Assembly: GCF_046630445.1 (NCBI RefSeq)
Contig: NC_092334.1
Coordinates: forward strand, 101,999,501 to 102,063,500
Direction of reading: 5' to 3'
DNA length: 64,000 nucleotides
From: Rutidosis leptorrhynchoides
Taxonomy: Eukaryota > Streptophyta > Magnoliopsida > Asterales > Asteraceae
The position numbers were made by a program, and so were the translations under genes. Of the stretch, positions 45,701 through 56,764 are shown piece by piece (the first letter of the stretch is position 1; the number at the start of each line of letters is the position of its first letter). The notes beneath the pieces were generated by a model. It had not been told where the DNA came from. It did not search any database and saw only the letters and a program-made list of their open reading frames with translations.

Positions 45701-47351
45701 TTCCACGTTCGGTTGACACCATACAAGTCTTCTCACCATCCAAGATACACAGTGAATTAGCAAACGGCATAGGGAAACCGCGTACCTTATCTAGGAACTC
45801 CATCCCAAGTACTAACTTGAAGTCGTCCATAGGCACGACTGAGAGATCAATCATTCCTTCCCATTCTCCAATCTTCACATATACGTCTTTAGCCACCCCA
45901 CTAATCGGTCTGGCACTCGTGTTCACCGTCTTCATCATGCCACTCTCTTTTGTTTCCTTAAGTCCTAGCCTTTTGGCTTCATCGGTGGAGATAAAGTTAT
46001 GAGTTGCTCCCGTATCCACCAAAGCTCGTACCCGATCTCCACAAATGTTAATATCTACGAATTGGAGTCCTTTAGCCACTACCTTGGGTATCTCCGTCTT
46101 GGCCTTGATTGCGTTGAGGATATGCATTGATCCTATGCACCGCTCCTCATCCTGACAACCTGCCTTTTGAGCTTCCATAGCATGAAGGCTAGCTTTCTTC
46201 GGACAATCTCGGGCTCTATGAGGTCCATCACATATGAAACATCCATCATTCTTGTAAGAAGTTTTTATGCTCTTGTTATTCCCGGTTGGTGGCTTACGTG
46301 TATTATCATTCCTTGATTGGGCGGGCTTATCTCCCCCACCTTTCTCATGGCTCACCTTCTTATCTTTTGACTTGAACGAATCTTTCCTATTAGCATGGTC
46401 GACTAGTGCCTCCGCTTGAGCAATTGCGGTGGCAAGGTCTTGGACTCCTCGTCTCTCCAACTCCGTTTTAGCCCAAGGTTGCAAACCATCGAGAAAATAG
46501 AAGAGAAGAATATCATCGGGAATATCTGGGACCTCCAGGCTAAGGTTCGTGAATTCTTTAATATACTCCCGAATCGTCCCGGAATGATGTAATTTACGTA
46601 GACGACTCATCGCATTCTTTTGAGCATTCTTGGGGTAGAATTGATTCTTAAGTTCAGTAAGGAAATCATCCCAAGTATCAATAGTAACCGTACCTTTCTC
46701 GATATCTCCATATCGACGACGCCACCATAACGCTGCGGTATCCTTCAGGTAACGGGTTGCCGTCTTGATCTTCATTGCATCATCCACTATGTTGACTCCC
46801 TCCAAGTATTGTTCCATCTCCCATATAAAATCATCAACCGCTCGGGCTTCCCGCTTCCCCACGAACGGTGACGGCTTGGGAACGTCCACCTTCGGATCAT
46901 TGCATCCAGTGTTGCTACCCCCACTGGCCATGAATCTCAAACAAGAGTTCATGTTGGTTTGTAAATCCACGAGGCGTTGGTGAATAGTGGAGACCTCCCC
47001 CTCCACTTCGCCTCGCAACTTCGTAATCTCACCCATGAGCATACCCCTTAAGTCATGGATCTCACGTCGCATGTCAACGTCTAGCACGTTGATTGCACTC
47101 TTGCAATCATCTTTCAATTCGTCAAAGTCCCCGTCCAAACCATCCAAACGTTGGTGGACGTCTTCGACCTTTGCTTTCACGTCGTCCATGGATGTCTCTA
47201 CATCCATGATCCTCTTGTCCAAGTTTGCGACAAAGTCTTTGGACATACCTCGGTTCTTCTTGGCTCCTTGTCGAGTCTCTACCCGACCACGAGTCTCATC
47301 ACCCATCACACCACTTGTTGCGCTCACATTCTTCTCGGTCTCGGTTGCCAT
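42717..47351 (-). CDS. Intact gypsy gag-pol polyprotein with C-terminal chromodomain (1544 aa)
   Basis: I place the start at ATG 47351 ([14 protein letters not shown]). Open frame continues further upstream to 47381, but without an ATG and across the PBS. An N-terminal coiled-coil-like region (~20-140) precedes gag ([22 protein letters not shown], to ~330). Then follow a CCHC knuckle ([13 protein letters not shown], ~371-383), protease ([11 protein letters not shown], ~443), RT ([26 protein letters not shown] near 785), RNase H ([15 protein letters not shown]), the integrase zinc finger ([20 protein letters not shown] to CLIC) and the integrase core ([40 protein letters not shown]). The end ([17 protein letters not shown]) is a chromodomain, which in chromoviruses steers integration to marked chromatin. 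All catalytic residues I looked for are present. The clade (perhaps Galadriel) is uncertain. The stop lies 12 bases from the 3' LTR. Confidence 0.95.
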   Translation of the reverse strand: MATETEKNVSATSGVMGDETRGRVETRQGAKKNRGMSKDFVANLDKRIMDVETSMDDVKAKVEDVHQRLDGLDGDFDELKDDCKSAINVLDVDMRREIHDLRGMLMGEITKLRGEVEGEVSTIHQRLVDLQTNMNSCLRFMASGGSNTGCNDPKVDVPKPSPFVGKREARAVDDFIWEMEQYLEGVNIVDDAMKIKTATRYLKDTAALWWRRRYGDIEKGTVTIDTWDDFLTELKNQFYPKNAQKNAMSRLRKLHHSGTIREYIKEFTNLSLEVPDIPDDILLFYFLDGLQPWAKTELERRGVQDLATAIAQAEALVDHANRKDSFKSKDKKVSHEKGGGDKPAQSRNDNTRKPPTGNNKSIKTSYKNDGCFICDGPHRARDCPKKASLHAMEAQKAGCQDEERCIGSMHILNAIKAKTEIPKVVAKGLQFVDINICGDRVRALVDTGATHNFISTDEAKRLGLKETKESGMMKTVNTSARPISGVAKDVYVKIGEWEGMIDLSVVPMDDFKLVLGMEFLDKVRGFPMPFANSLCILDGEKTCMVSTERGSKSASKSLSAMQFKKGYNKNETCYLAVAKQETVEDKGELEVPKEIEKVLDEFKDVMPKELPKKLPPRREVDHAIELEPGSKPPSKAPYRMPPPELEELRRQLKELLDAGYIRPSKSPYGAPVLFQRKKDGSLRMCIDYRALNKVTIKNKYPISLIADLFDQLGKARYFSKLDLRSGYYQDRIAEGDEAKTTCVTRYGAYEFLVMPFGLTNAPATFCTLMNKLFHHFLDKFVVVYLDDIVVYSDTMEDHVRHLKQVFQVLRDNELYVKLEKCSFGLEEVDFLGHRIKNGKLLMDGAKVKAIQEWEAPMKVTDLRSFLGLVNYYRRFIKGYSAKAAPLTELLKKNKAWLWDEKCQAAFEELKGAVMEEPVLRLPDVTIPFELHTDASDFAIGGVLMQEGHPIAFESRKLNEAERKYTVQEKEMTAVVHCLRTWRHYLLGSRFVIKTDNVATSYFQTQKKLSPKQARWQDFLAEFDYVLEYKPGKANVVADALSRKAEFAAITKPQFFLQDRIKEGLEHDSIAKNLVGLARDGKTRRFWLKGDLLFTKGDRLYVPRWGDLRRTILKECHDSKWAGHPGIKRTLALVEGTYYWPRMEDDVETYVRTCLICQQDKIEQRQPGGLLQPLPTPKGPWESVSMDFITCLPKSEGCGSIIVVVDRFSKYGTFIAASSEVTADETAKLFFKNVVKYWGIPHVIVSDRDPRFTGRFWTELFKIMGTDLNFSTSFHPQTDGQTERVNALLELYLRHYVSANQHDWAKLLDIAQFSYNMQRSESTGKSPFELVTGRQPLTPNALAASYDGSSPAAYRTMKEWHEQADLARASLDKAAKKMKKWADEKRRHVEFKVGDQVMVKLLPQQFKTFRKVHKGLIRRYEGPFPVIGRVGNVSYRVQLPPKLKIHPVFHVSFLKPYHGDEENPERGVSKRAPMAVATSFDREVEDILLHRTVRRRGVPSYREYLVKWRNLPDSEASWEAEDILWQFTDKIKKYHEDHTTRTSRA

Positions 47352-47367
47352 CTCCTTGAATCGACCT

Positions 47368-47382
47368 TGCTCTGATACCAAA
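47368..47382 (-). other. Primer-binding site of the young gypsy element
   Basis: On the minus strand TTTGGTATCAGAGCA follows the 5' LTR end GTGACA, a canonical initiator tRNA-Met binding site. Confidence 0.88.
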
Positions 47383-47851
47383 TGTCACGGACTTATCTCG
47401 ATAAGCTCACGTGCGGCACTTAGTCTCTACTAAGTCAGCCTTACTCGGACCTTATAACGATTCAAGTAACCAAAAGAGAAAATATTATAGAACAAGTGGA
47501 ATTGAAGAAAATACTTATATTGCTTGAGAATGCTTTACAAGAGAGAATGTTTGAGATTTGAGGTGTGGTGTGCCAAATGAGACCACCCCTATTTATACTA
47601 CTTCTAACACAAAATGGATGGCTAAGATTAATCTAAATCAATGGTTAGGATCTAAGTACTAGAAACTTCAAGTATATACATGGAGATAGATATTTCCATG
47701 AACATTCCATACCATTCCATGGAAGAACTCATGGGAAAGTTCTAGGGAGCTTCCATGATGTTCTTGGGCCTTCCATGAAGTTCTTGGGTTAAAACCCTTA
47801 ATTGGGTCATAATCTTAGTGGGTTGGGCCACAAACTTATTGGGTTGTGACA
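47383..47851 (-). repeat. 5' LTR of the young gypsy element
   Basis: It is the same 469 bases as 42237-42705 as far as I can see. It is followed on the + strand by CTTAG. Confidence 0.93.
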
Positions 47852-50129
47852 CTTAGCATCGTGTACTTGTGTGTTTGAGTTGTCTTTGATCATTTGATTT
47901 TTGTTAATTTAATATTAGATTATTTTTATACATGACATATGTCTTAATAATCACATTGTGTTACATTACTCTCACATTAACAGTTCCTTTTTATCACTAA
48001 CCTACAGAGTATCACACTACACTAACATCTATGAGATCTGTCTTCACAATCACATTGACTTCACTTCTATTATTTTATTAAAATACTTGTTATTATTATT
48101 TATTATTATTATTATTAATTATTAATTATTAATAATTATTATTATTATTGCTACTTATATATTAAATCTCTCTCGAAATTTTGACGTTTTATTCTAACCC
48201 TATGCCGTTTCACTTATACTTAGCTAATCAAATACGTTATCCACTTTATTTTACTGTGTGTTATATTTTCCCGAAACTCCATCCTCTCTTCTAGATTGTT
48301 CATCGTCACTTGCTTTCATCTTCTCAAGGGCTATCCATCGATCTATCAAATCTATCATCCTTGAGTGAAATTACAATTGCGCTTATCCACCACTTCATAG
48401 CGGTAAGTCATTAACTCGTTATTATGGTTTTGTGCTACATATTTTAACTTACACTAACAGGTGTTTCACGTACGCATTTTTCGCTCTCTGAATTTCTATT
48501 CAACTTCTAGGTATCAATCAAGACTCACAATTTGTTAGCTTAATCGCAATTTATTACGGTTTATATCACATTCGATCAATTCAAGTCTTCATCGCGATAT
48601 AATCTTAAATCAGATATGTATTCAATGATAGATTTTTATATACCTTACATTAGGGTTTATTATAAAAAATTCTTTATATGTTTCGAAATTGTTGGGTAAA
48701 CAGATTGATGTATTTCTTCGTTTGTAAAACGATGTTTCTTTTTTATTTATTTTGATTATGAGATTTCTAGGGTTAATATTTGTTAATTGTTCCGTTAGAG
48801 CGTAATTGATAAACTAAACATACTATTCAAAAAAAATTAAAAAAAGAATATGGCTGCGTGTAGTTTTCTTAGAAAAAATATGTATAGTTTTCTTTCATAA
48901 AATATTGTAGTTTACAACTAGAGTATAGTATGTAATATGTACCAGGTTCTATTGACATGTGTTCATTTGGAGATTTTTCGGGCTCATTAATGATTTATGC
49001 ACTTGAAAAACTTGAAGTAAAATGCTTGTTATCACACGTATTGGTTTTATTTGCTCATGATGATAATATTGGTGCATCTTGATTCTATTATTGTTGAAGA
49101 CACGCTTCGAGTATGTTTATTCTTGCACTGGTTTATATTATTTGAAGATATGCTTACTTGAGGACAAACACTGTTCAAGTGTGGGGGAATTTGATAACAC
49201 CCAAATCATACATATATACTTATGCGTTATCGGATCTTGGTTTTGTTATTACTAACGCCTTTTGAAGAGTTTTGAGTTCATATGAGATTAACATGACGAT
49301 ATATGGTTCAAGGAAGTGTTGATTGTATTTGGTCGAAAAGATGAGGTTTTGAAACTAAAAAGATGATTGATGAAGAAGGTTAGTATCTCGTTGGCACCAC
49401 CATGTCTTGGGTGCGCCAATTTACACTCTTGATGGTGTTTGTCGTTGAACAGTAGATGGTTGGAGGAGACTTATGCAAATATTTTGTTGTACATATGACA
49501 ATTAAAACTATACTTTGTATTAATAAATTAATTTAGTGGATCCTAAATTTGTGATGAGGTATCTAATGGTTGTGAGTGAAATGTTTTAATGAGAAAGAAA
49601 TGATGAGGTATCATTGATGTGTCAATGTGTTAATATTAACATGGGCTTAATAGTTGGAGGGTGGTCCAAGAGATGATGTTCAATCTCTCTTATCTATAAT
49701 AAGAAAAAAATTATGGTATAATAATATCTGGAAAAAAATCTACGTGGCTAAATGCTACACATTAGATGACTTTCTTAATTTTTAATCCTAGCCTATTAAA
49801 TTCTTAATGGCGTCATTTAGCTATTCAATCTGCAGTTACCTAAACTAATTACAGTGGTGCCCATTGATAGTTATTCCCAAATATAATACGCCCTATTCCA
49901 TACTGTTTCAAGCTAAATACGGTTTCAAAATTCACAATTACCACTCCTTCCATTACATACGCGTTTTTATTTCCTCTAGTGTTCTTTTCAACTTCTTCAT
50001 GACAATTCAAGACTTCATATCTACAGGATCTAAAATCAGGTATGCAACAATTGACTTCTAATTAAAAAAGTTTATTAGTGTTTGATGTTTGATTGTGTCT
50101 TCATATCTATCGATTCTTAAATTCAAGAC
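47852..50129. other. Intergenic region with microsatellite and gypsy LTR remnant
   Basis: No gene is supported. The stretch 48075-48150 is a (TTA)n-like microsatellite. Around 49150-49230, TGAGGACAAACACTGTTCAAGTGTGGGGG followed by AATTTGATAACACCC is the polypurine tract and LTR start typical of Athila/Tat-like gypsy elements (compare 61918-61960), so a decayed copy probably begins its LTR near 49192. Its other end was not found. The rest is AT-rich and unassigned. Confidence 0.45.
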
Positions 50130-51078
50130 TGTTGGTCCCTTGATTAACAGCAGAAGTATTGTAGGGGGTGAATACAATTCTTTTTAATTAACTTAATAGT
50201 TAAAGCAATTTAGTATTCAAGCAAGTAATTTAAATAGAGTCTAGGGTAATTTTCAACGGTTATTCTTTATTGATTGAATCACAAAGAATTACAACTATCC
50301 TTGGCGGAATGATAGTTGGTTGATACAGATTATACCTAAGTTATAGCTATTGAGGATATCTTAAAGCTATTACAAGTTTGGACTCTAAATAAATAAACCC
50401 ACACCACTAGTTGTTACAACAGTGAATACTTCTATTTATAATAGTCCTATTATCCATGTAATTGTTCTATTGTCCACTGGTACATAGGATATCTGTACTT
50501 GTGGGGACAACTGCATCAGAGAGCGTGCTCTCTTCTTTCCTCTTTGGTAGCTATTTGCAGGAACACCTCAATTCGGTTTGGCACCACTATTTGATTAAAC
50601 AAATAGAATGTTGTGTTCCCTAGGCCTTGAAAAAGAATAACACATGTCTTCACATGTGTTAAACTTCTGTATTCCCACGTGGTCTTGTAAGGTCACTTAT
50701 CAGCCGCCGACACGTGTCCTTTTCTGTTCAACTTTGTCTTCGACTTCTGTTGAATAGTACAATTGATGTAGACCGCTAAGGAAACCATTATGCTTGTAAT
50801 GGTGCATAGCTGTCTCGTGTAGTAAGCTGCTTTCCAGCCATGTTGGTTCTTCTATGATGAGTCACTTGATATTCTTGAATTGCTGGGTACGCATTCTGTG
50901 CTAATTGAAGAATACTGTCTATCTTGTGCTGGTAGAACAGGCTGCAAACTAAACACTAGACACAGCAAAATTTGCTGTCTATACATAAATAAACATGTGC
51001 TGGCTGCACATAACATTCTAGTGTACATATCTGCTGTTTTGTCATAATTAAATCCTTAATTATACTGGGGACTCAACA
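50130..51078 (-). repeat. 3' LTR of the SIRE-like copia element
   Basis: The 949-bp stretch has ends TGTTGGTCCC (left, + strand) and GGGACTCAACA (right), giving TGTTG...CAACA termini. It abuts the polypurine tract on the right. No second copy is inside the window, so the borders rest on termini and tract only. Confidence 0.65.
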
Positions 51079-51459
51079 ATCTCCCCCTATTTGATGATAA
51101 TAACCCCTATGACAAAAAGAGTAGAACACTAAAGCCAACATAAAGGACCTAATGAAAATAGGCAGTAAAATTTGTCCCTTTTTGGTTTTTTTTTTAGATC
51201 TTTTGCTGAGTTATCTATATCGTATAAATTGATATGATTTTTAAGATAAACTCATTTCACGTTCATTACGATAGATATTACAAGACAGTATAATGAAACA
51301 TGAAATAACAAAAGATATAGTTTTAACATAAGAAGGCTATATATCTTTATCTTTATCCTTCTCTTTTTCTTCATCAAATAGCTCTTCTTCTTTGACTTTC
51401 AAGGCTGCCCAGGCTTCAAGGAAAAGTACAGGCAAGTCTTCAGGATCAAATACTGGTAT
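51079..51459 (-). other. Polypurine tract and noncoding spacer of the SIRE-like element
   Basis: On the minus strand ATCAAATAGGGGGAGAT (51079-51095) directly precedes the LTR. The rest up to the ORF end at 51460 has no recognised gene. Confidence 0.6.
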
Positions 51460-53671
51460 TTAAGGAGATAGAATGATGAGATCTCTTCTGTGTGAGTCAG
51501 CACCAATAGATTTCTTTCTTTTAGGCTTTTGAGCCAAAACTTCTTCTACTTTCACTACTGGTGGATTCCCATACTTGACTGCTTTATCAAAAAGTTCTTG
51601 TAGTTCAGGTTTTAGTGTATCTCTGAGAGCACTTTTACCTTTACCAATGAAGTACTGCAGTATCTCCATCCATTCACTGAATCTAAAGGTTCTTAGATTA
51701 GTGTAATCTACCCTCTCATAGACATCATTGTCCCTGCTGACACTGAAGGACCTTCTTGTACCTTTATGAACCTTGATGATCTTACCAGGATTAGATCTTC
51801 TGATCATCACATCAACATATTTACTCCTAAAGAAATGATCAGATAGCTCTTTTGTTCTTTCAGTTTCTATAGGAGCTTCAGTAGGTACGTTCTCAGCAGA
51901 TTCCAGTTTATCCAAAGCTTGTCCTGAGCTTTGACTATGGCTTTTGCTAACTTGAGAGATGTAGCCTCTTATTTTCTGTCAGCAGCCAGTTTAGCTTCTT
52001 CTTCCTTAAGCCTCAGCCTTTCAGCATACTCAGCATCATCCCTTCTTTGCTGTTCAAGTTGAATACTTGTGATGTATTCATTTATTATGATGTTCAGGGA
52101 TTTTGTTGTTGCAATCAATTGTCTGCCTTCATCAGTAGTCATGGCATCATAATATTGCCTTAAGTCCATACCCAGCTGCACAGCCTCATAGAAGAGGGCT
52201 TTTACCTCATCACTGTGGAGTCTTTGGCCACTGTTATATAAGTACATACCAATATCGATGTTGAAATCCATAGCATCAATGTAGAATTGCTGGTCAAGTG
52301 GATGATACAATAGTCTGATTTGGCGTATTCTTTCAGGTCTTCCTGCTGCTCTTAAGTTTAGCAGCTCAGGGACAGTGATCTCAAGTCTATAAGCCTCTCT
52401 TTCATCTGGATTCATCTTTCTTATGTCAGGCTTTCCTTGTGCAGCTACATCATCTTCCCAAGTAGTATGTTTATCATTAGGCTTAGGGGAAGATGGAGGA
52501 TATACAAAAGGTGATTCTGTTGTGCCTGAAGGACCAACTGGTTCATAGAAATGAAGATCACCCAGTGTCCTATCAAAGTAAGTAAGTGAATCTGCTGGTA
52601 ATGGTGATTGAATAAAAGTTGAGTTGCCACTACCCCAGATAGTATAATTAGCAGCATCAGCAGAATCGTTATCAGCATTAAATCCCAGTTCATCCTCATT
52701 TGCTGGGTCTTCAATTCTTCTTTCACCGAGCAGCACACTTCTGGCTGGGTCTTATATCACAGCACTCCTTGTTGTGTCTTCAGTACCAGCTGACTGATCA
52801 GTATCAGCTGGTACAACTGCCACAGTACCTTCACCAGCTGCCTCGAATAAGGGCTCTTTCTTTAGGGGCTGGTTGTCCCTAGGGGCAGATTTTACCCGTT
52901 TTTTATTAATAGGCTTGGGTTCAGCTGGTGGTTCTTGTGTTGATACTGGTTCTTGTGGAGGTAGTAGTGGAGTAATTGCAAGATACTCCCCCTCAGCAGC
53001 AGACAGATCTGTCTCTACTGGCTTCTCTTTATCATCATCAAGGTTGATGATCTCTACTGGCTGTTGTGGTGCAGCTGGCTGAGCAGAAGATGCAGGTTAA
53101 GAAGATTGGCTGGTTTTCATCATACCATCCAGCCATTTCATAAACATATCAGCTCTTTCTTCCCTTGACCTGCTAGAATCCAAGTACTTTTGCATTTCTT
53201 CAGGAGTCATCTTCTTGATTCTTTCTACTCACTCAACATACAACTTTGCCTTCTTTCTATCATATCTCACCATTAACTTAGCATTTCTTTTTCTAGCATC
53301 TTTCTTGTATTGATCAATGATGAGCAGTTCATTGTGAATTTCAAGTTGCTTAGGAGAGAGACCTCTTATATGCATAATTCTGTGTCTTTTTCTTGCAGTA
53401 TAGGCCTCAAATCTAGCATTGAAAGCATCATTTAAGTCTTGTTGTCTCTTCTGATGCCTCTCTATTTTTCTTTTTAGCTTTCTTTCAATGGTTTGAGAGG
53501 CAACAAAAGATTCAGCCAAAGCCAGTTCAAAGACATCACTAGGCTTACTGCCAGAACCAATATCATGCACAGACGTGGCAGGCATACTGGGTTGAGATTC
53601 ACTAGCAGCCTTGACACCTGCTTCAGTATGAGCATTACTGGGCTTAGGGCTAGTATTTCCTTGATCAGTAC
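51460..53671 (-). pseudogene. Extra (env-position) ORF of the SIRE-like element, degenerate
   Basis: From 53671 to 51969 one frame is readable with four in-frame stops, near 53229, 53097, 52754 and 51969; a frameshift near 51920 passes into the frame ending at 51460. The N-terminal side is hydrophilic with a basic helical stretch (ERKLKRKIERHQKRQQDLNDAF). The middle is Pro/Glu-rich. The C-terminal side has folded-looking blocks (GMYLYNSGQRLHSDEVKALFYEAVQLG, FRFSEWMEILQYFIGKGKSAL) and a basic tail (QKPKRKK). I do not recognise a domain and see no clear signal peptide or transmembrane segment. Position between pol and 3' LTR is where SIRE elements carry their env-like ORF. It continues beyond the inserted gypsy element at 63875. 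Confidence 0.6.
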
Positions 53672-54283
53672 TGATAATGCTAAAAACGAACATATATTTC
53701 ATAGCATTATCCTTCAAGAAAGACAAGCTTTTAGTTGCAATTGTTCTAATTTCAAGTAACTATCGTTTTAATAATAAAAGGTGAAGACAAAAGACAGATT
53801 CGACGATTTGAAGACGCAAATGACCAAAAAGCTAAAAAGTACAAAGTACAATTCAAGTGGTTCAATTTATTGATGAGAAACGTCTCAAAATTACAAAAGT
53901 ACAAGCCCCAAAACGCAAAGTACAAGATATTAAATTCTACGAAAAGGCGTTCAAAAATCCGAAACCGAGACGTGAACCAACTTTCAACGCGCGACGTAAC
54001 GAAGCTGAAAGTACAAGTCAACTATTCACAAGAATATAATATAATATTTAAATAATTCATAATAAGAATAATAATAAATAATAAAAAGTTGTTAATTGAG
54101 CATAGTTAAAGGGTCATAAGTGAAAATTTCAAATCAATAATTCGCAACGAGATATTATTGATTCAACTTTGAATGGTAGCCAGCTAACATTCCACCTACA
54201 ACATTATCAATCATTTGCCTATAAAAGCAAGGCACGGAGTAATGAAGAAACTACACCTTTTTCTTTTCCTTTCTCATATCATA

Positions 54284-54366
<83 letters not shown>

Positions 54367-55591
54367 TTAATTTTAATTTAAGTTTAATAATAATTGGGTT
54401 ATTGTAAGAATGTTTTACGGGTTTTAAATCGAAACTTTGTCCGTGTAACGCTATGCTATAAACAATCATTGTAAGTTATGTTCTTCCTTTTTAAATTAAT
54501 GTCTCGTAACTAATTTATTATTATGCTTATTTAAGCCGAAGTAATCGTGATGTTGGGCTAAATATTAAGATTGGGTATTGGGCTTTGGACCATAATTGGG
54601 GTTTGAACAAAAGACCGACACTTGTGGAAATTAGACTATGGGCTATTAATGGGCTTTATATTTGTTTAACTGAATGATAGTTCGTTAATTTAATATAAAG
54701 ATTTACAATTTGACGTATCTATAAATAACCACATACACTCGATCGGATACGATGGGCGGGATATTTATAAATACTAATAATTGTTCATTTGACCGGACAC
54801 AGGGATGGATTAATAGTCAATGGACTCATTAAAACAGGGGTGGATTACATACAAGGAAAATTGGTGTAATTGTTAACAAAGTATTAAAACCTTGTTACAG
54901 TTTAAGTCCTCAATTAGTTGGAATATTTGACTTCGGGTATAAGGGTAATTTGACGAGGATACTCGCACTTTATAATTATGGCCGATGGACTGTTATGGAC
55001 AAAAACCAGATAGACGTATCGAATAATCCAGGACAAAGGACAATTAACCCATGGTAATAAATTAAAATCAAAACTTCAAACATCATGATTACGGAAGTTT
55101 AAATAAGCATAATTCCTTTATTTTATATCTCATCGTACTTTCATTTATCGTCATTTTATTTATCGTACTTTAAATTATCGCACTTTTATTTTTACGCTTT
55201 ATTTATATTTTTAATTATTGCACTTTTATTTGTTGTCATTTACTTTACTCTTTAAAATAAGTTATATTTATATTTAATATTTTGCATTAGGTTTTAACTG
55301 TGATATAAGTCTCAAAATCAACAAACCGGTCATTAAACGGTAAATCCCCCTAAAGTTACCTATAATTACTATATATTACTAAATCTAGTTTAACTACTTA
55401 ATTAACTAATTTGACCTAGTAAGACACCCAATAATAGTGTCTACGGATCGACCTCCCGGACTTTACCTTAGCTATATTATTACACGATAGGTATACTTGC
55501 CTTTTGTGTTTAAGTTTAATTTAGGTGATTTCCTATAGTAAATAAATATAAAACTGATAGCCGTTTCATACACACCCTCTAGAACACATCA
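53672..55591 (+). repeat. 5' LTR of the gag-protease gypsy element
   Basis: It matches 61953-63874. It contains CTATAAAAGCAAGGCACGG near 54219, a likely TATA box with transcription start region just downstream, and a long (TA)n run at about 54284-54359. Confidence 0.92.
54219..54227 (+). promoter_or_regulatory. LTR TATA box (CTATAAAAG)
   Basis: CTATAAAAG is a near-perfect plant TATA box in sense with the element and is conserved in the 3' LTR near 62501 (CTATAAAAG). Expected transcription start is about 30 bases downstream, before the (TA)n run. Confidence 0.5.
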
Positions 55592-55596
55592 AGTTT

Positions 55597-55614
55597 TGGC
55601 GCCGCTGCCGGGGA
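55597..55614 (+). other. Primer-binding site of the gag-protease gypsy element
   Basis: TGGCGCCGCTGCCGGGGA lies five bases after the LTR. This is the Athila/Tat-type PBS, usually related to tRNA-Asp or tRNA-Arg, and differs from the Met type of the other elements here. Confidence 0.85.
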
Positions 55615-56764
55615 CACTTTTTGTGTCTTCACGGGGTATTTAAGTTTTTTTTAGTTTTTGACTGATTAAAGATATATTAATTTAAATATAATAATTTAAT
55701 AAATATAATAATTTTATAATATTAAAATAAAATATAATAATATAATAATAATTTTGAATCAAATTTGAATCGTAAAGTTTTAAAAAGTCGTATTTATTAA
55801 ATACTTCAGGGGTATATTATGTAACTTATAATTAATAATTTCTATTATGTCGATTTCATGTGAATAGTAAATTAATTAATTTCGTTTCATTTACTATTCA
55901 ATGAATAGTAAATGAATTAAAGAAGAAAAAAATAATTAAATAGTTTTTGCTTTTCTACTTTTTTTTAAGTTAAAAAAATTAAAAAAAATAAAATAAAATT
56001 GAAAAATCAAAAAAATTAAAAATAATAATAATAAAAAAAATTCTCGTTTTTTTAAAAATAAAAATAAAATAAAAAAATTTTAAAAAAAATATTTAAAAAA
56101 ATATTTAAAAAAAATTAAAACGTAAAAAAAAATAATTTAAAAAAATAAAAAAAATTATTAATTTCGTGTAAAAAAAATTAAGTTTTATTACCTTAAGATT
56201 TTTAGACTATAGTCACAACTTTTAGTATTAAGTTTAGTTTTGCCATAGTTATTTTTATATTTTTAGATTTTTAGGATTTGTCATTTTGCCGTAAAATCCC
56301 TTAAGTGCTTTTTCTTTAGACTAAGATTTAGGTGCCTTAAAATTTTGCAACGCCGTGTTAAAATTTTAGTATCCTTTTAAGTAATTCCCGTTTTTCGTTT
56401 AGAATCCCTTTTTAATTTTCGCCGCGCTACAATTTTCTTATTTTTCGACCTTTTATTTTTCGACATTTTTCGACGCGCTCTTTTTCTTTCTTATATCTCG
56501 ACGCTCTAGTTTTTAGGACATAGATTTTTATTTCAAAATTTCGACGAAAAATTATTTTAAGCGATTGAATTGATAGACATCCAAATTTTCTGGTTCGTAG
56601 TAATAGTTGGATTTGTTAGTGGCGAGTTGTGGGCTTCCGATTTAAAGGGTCCTGGCTACCTGCTGCATCTATTGGCTATTCGAAACGTGGGCAAAATCAG
56701 AAAAGTCTATTAATTTGATAACTTATATAATTTTTATTTTTATAACTAATAGGATATTCAGTGA
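55615..56764 (+). other. AT-rich leader of the gag-protease gypsy element
   Basis: This 1.15-kb stretch has no ORF of note. The part 55970-56170 is almost only A and T with long A runs. The last 150 bases (CGAGTTGTGGGCTTCCGATTTAAAGG and following) lead to the gag start at 56765. Confidence 0.7.

Larger units (their letters stand above)
42237..47851 (-). mobile_element. Young, apparently intact chromodomain Ty3/gypsy retrotransposon
   Basis: Its LTRs of 469 bp (42237-42705 and 47383-47851) start TGTCAC and end GTGACA, and I see no difference between them by eye. The element is 5615 bp. In minus orientation the 5' LTR is followed by TTTGGTATCAGAGC (PBS), one uninterrupted gag-pol frame, the polypurine tract GGTGGGGGAGAA and the 3' LTR. 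The flanks share CTTA (left ACTTA, right CTTAG), a 4-bp or imperfect 5-bp target duplication. Identical LTRs and an unbroken frame indicate a recent insertion. It landed 304 bp upstream of the PA200 start codon, in the same orientation as PA200. Confidence 0.95.

Noticed and set aside
43244-47433. Several plus-strand open frames across the young gypsy element
   Set aside because: All are antisense shadows of the 1544-codon gag-pol frame on the minus strand.
49678-49860. Possible Helitron 5' end (TCTCTCTTATCTATAATA)
   Set aside because: Only a vague match to the usual TC start; I found no CTRR-type hairpin end or Rep/helicase sequence in the window.
54169-54381. Open frame ending in a long Tyr-Ile repeat
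   Set aside because: It is produced by the (TA)n microsatellite inside the gypsy LTR.
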